Shown here: positions 6,033-7,431 of the stretch, in pieces
How the letters are laid out: every line of letters starts with the position of its first letter
Position numbering within the stretch: the first letter of the stretch is position 1
Assembly: GCA_028701165.1 (NCBI GenBank)
Contig: JAQVRG010000072.1
Location: 1 to 7,431, forward strand
Source of the DNA: Eubacteriales bacterium
Lineage (GTDB): Bacteria > Bacillota > Clostridia > Christensenellales > CAG-138
Direction of reading: 5' to 3'
DNA length: 7,431 nt
Program-made: the position numbers and the translations under genes
Notes under the pieces: model-generated
Told to the model about the DNA's origin: nothing
What the model saw: the letters and a program-made list of their open reading frames with translations, nothing else
Databases searched by the model: none

Positions 6033-7431
6033 GGCAGCTTCACGCACCTGCACGTCCATACGCAATACAGTCTTCTTGACGGCGCGGCAAGGATCGACGA
6101 TCTTGTTGCGCGCGCCAAGGCGCTTGGTATGGATTCGCTGGCGATCACGGATCACGGCGTTATGTATGGCGTGATCGATTTTTACAAGGCCTGCATGGCA
6201 AACGGCGTCAAGCCCATCATCGGTATGGAGGCTTACGTTGCGCCCAATTCCCTGCATGACAGAGAAGGCGTGCGCGATTATGCGCATCTGATCCTGCTAT
6301 GCAAAAACGAGCAGGGCTATAAAAACCTCGTTAAGCTTTCCTCCATCGCCTTTATCGAGGGCTTTTACTATAAACCGCGCATCGATTACGATCTGCTAGA
6401 ACAGCACCATGAAGGGCTGATCTGCCTGTCCGCCTGCCTTGCGGGCGATATACCTTCCTATCTGTTGCAGGGGCAGGATCAGAAGGCCGAAGCGCTTGCC
6501 CTTCGTTTACAGGGCATGTTTGGGGATGATTTCTATATCGAGCTGCAAAATCACGGCCTGCCCGAACAGCAGATCGTGCTGCCAAAGCTTGCGGCGCTTG
6601 CAGAAAAGCTGCATGTCAAAACGGTCGCCACAAACGATATCCATTATGTCAACAAAGACGACGCAGAAGCGCAGGACGTGCTTTTATGCGTGCAAACGCA
6701 GAAAAGCGTGCAGGACGTAGGGCGCATGAGCATGCAGGCGGAGGAGTTTTATCTCAAAAGCGAAGAAGAAATGCGCCAAATGCTCTTCCACTATCAAGAC
6801 GCCATCGAAAACACGGCGGAGGTAGCGGAAAAATGCGATTTGACCTTCTCCTTTGGCGAACGGCATATGCCGAATTTCACGGCGCCGGACGGCCTTGACA
6901 ATTCCAGCTATCTTCGAAAGCTCTGTGAAGCCGGCCTGCGCCGCAAAATGCCGCAAGCGGATGACGCAGCGTGGGCGCGCCTGCGCTATGAAGCCGACGT
7001 GATCGAACAGATGGGTTTTGTGGATTACTTCCTCATCGTTTGGGACTTCGTGGACTTCGCGCACCGCAACGGCATCTTTGTAGGTCCCGGACGCGGCAGC
7101 GGCGCGGGCAGCCTTGTCGCCTACGCGCTGGACATCACCGACGTCGATCCCATCAAGCACGAACTGATCTTCGAGCGTTTTTTAAACCCCGAGCGCATCT
7201 CCATGCCGGATTTCGATATCGACTTCTGCATAGAGCGCAGGCAGGAGGTGATCGATTATGTGATCGCCAAATACGGCGAGGATCACGTTTCCCAGATCAT
7301 AACCTTCGGTTCGCTCGCCGCCAAGCAAGTCATCAAAGACGTAGGACGCGCGCTTGGCATGGCCTACGGGGATGTGGACAAGATCGCCAAGCTTGTGCCG
7401 GGCAGCATGTTAGGCATCACCTTAAACAAAG
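6030..7431 (+). CDS. dnaE: DNA polymerase III alpha subunit DnaE, 5' part (runs off the window)
   Basis: Replicative or lesion-tolerant DNA polymerase of the C family; 467 codons are visible of a protein usually near 1,150 residues. The start is TTG at 6030 with AGGAGGG at 6014-6020, overlapping the whiA stop; it places the PHP motif at the expected distance from the N-terminus. The PHP domain (about 5-210) has a full set of candidate metal ligands: His8 and His10 (HLHVH), Asp17, His42 (TDHG), Glu67 (GMEAY), His86 (AHLIL), Cys136 (SACLAG), Asp203 and His205 (TNDIHY). The polymerase domain begins after about 280 with VGPGRGSGAGSL (351-362) and the catalytic MPDFDIDF (392-399), where Asp394 and Asp396 match the first two catalytic Asp; the third lies outside. 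The HLHVH start and PDFDIDF order mark it as DnaE rather than PolC. The intact PHP site suggests built-in proofreading (inference). Confidence 0.96.
   Translation, partial: MGSFTHLHVHTQYSLLDGAARIDDLVARAKALGMDSLAITDHGVMYGVIDFYKACMANGVKPIIGMEAYVAPNSLHDREGVRDYAHLILLCKNEQGYKNLVKLSSIAFIEGFYYKPRIDYDLLEQHHEGLICLSACLAGDIPSYLLQGQDQKAEALALRLQGMFGDDFYIELQNHGLPEQQIVLPKLAALAEKLHVKTVATNDIHYVNKDDAEAQDVLLCVQTQKSVQDVGRMSMQAEEFYLKSEEEMRQMLFHYQDAIENTAEVAEKCDLTFSFGERHMPNFTAPDGLDNSSYLRKLCEAGLRRKMPQADDAAWARLRYEADVIEQMGFVDYFLIVWDFVDFAHRNGIFVGPGRGSGAGSLVAYALDITDVDPIKHELIFERFLNPERISMPDFDIDFCIERRQEVIDYVIAKYGEDHVSQIITFGSLAAKQVIKDVGRALGMAYGDVDKIAKLVPGSMLGITLNK

Overview
The window is a piece of a chromosome with only housekeeping-type genes, all on the + strand and tightly packed. 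The gene set and order (murB, rapZ/yvcJ, whiA, dnaE), the type II MurB, the strong Shine-Dalgarno sites and the GTG/TTG starts point to a member of the Firmicutes, most likely a Clostridia-like anaerobe. The coding sequence is moderately GC-rich with many CGC, GCG and GGC codons. I cannot place it below class from the sequence alone. There are no insertion sequences, phage genes, tRNA or rRNA genes, and no CRISPR array.

Left block (1-2969): the 3' part of an OmpR-family response regulator, its partner membrane histidine kinase (HAMP-PAS-HisKA-HATPase), and a radical SAM protein of the PflX-like COG1313 type. The kinase ATG directly follows the regulator stop, and the radical SAM GTG overlaps the kinase stop by 4 bases, so the three genes look like one translationally coupled operon.

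Middle gap (2970-3299): a 330-base AT-rich stretch without a protein gene. It holds what looks like a complete small-RNA transcription unit. An A-tract plus extended -10 promoter (3035-3072) precedes a predicted transcript of about 135-140 nt that folds into a small 5' hairpin, a 10-bp closed rod and an 11-bp intrinsic terminator. The rod's apical loop is predicted to expose CCUCC, an anti-Shine-Dalgarno sequence. A separate promoter for the right block (3238-3266) lies after the terminator. I do not recognise this RNA as any known family, and it is the most interesting item in the window.

Right block (3300-7431): murB (peptidoglycan precursor synthesis), rapZ/yvcJ (P-loop nucleotide-binding protein), whiA (DNA-binding protein tied to division and chromosome segregation), and the first 467 codons of dnaE (DNA polymerase III alpha). 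The genes are 2 to 14 bases apart, and the stop codons of rapZ and whiA are built into the next gene's ribosome binding site. yvcK, which commonly sits between rapZ and whiA in Firmicutes, is absent here. Together the block links cell wall synthesis, division control and DNA replication in one operon.
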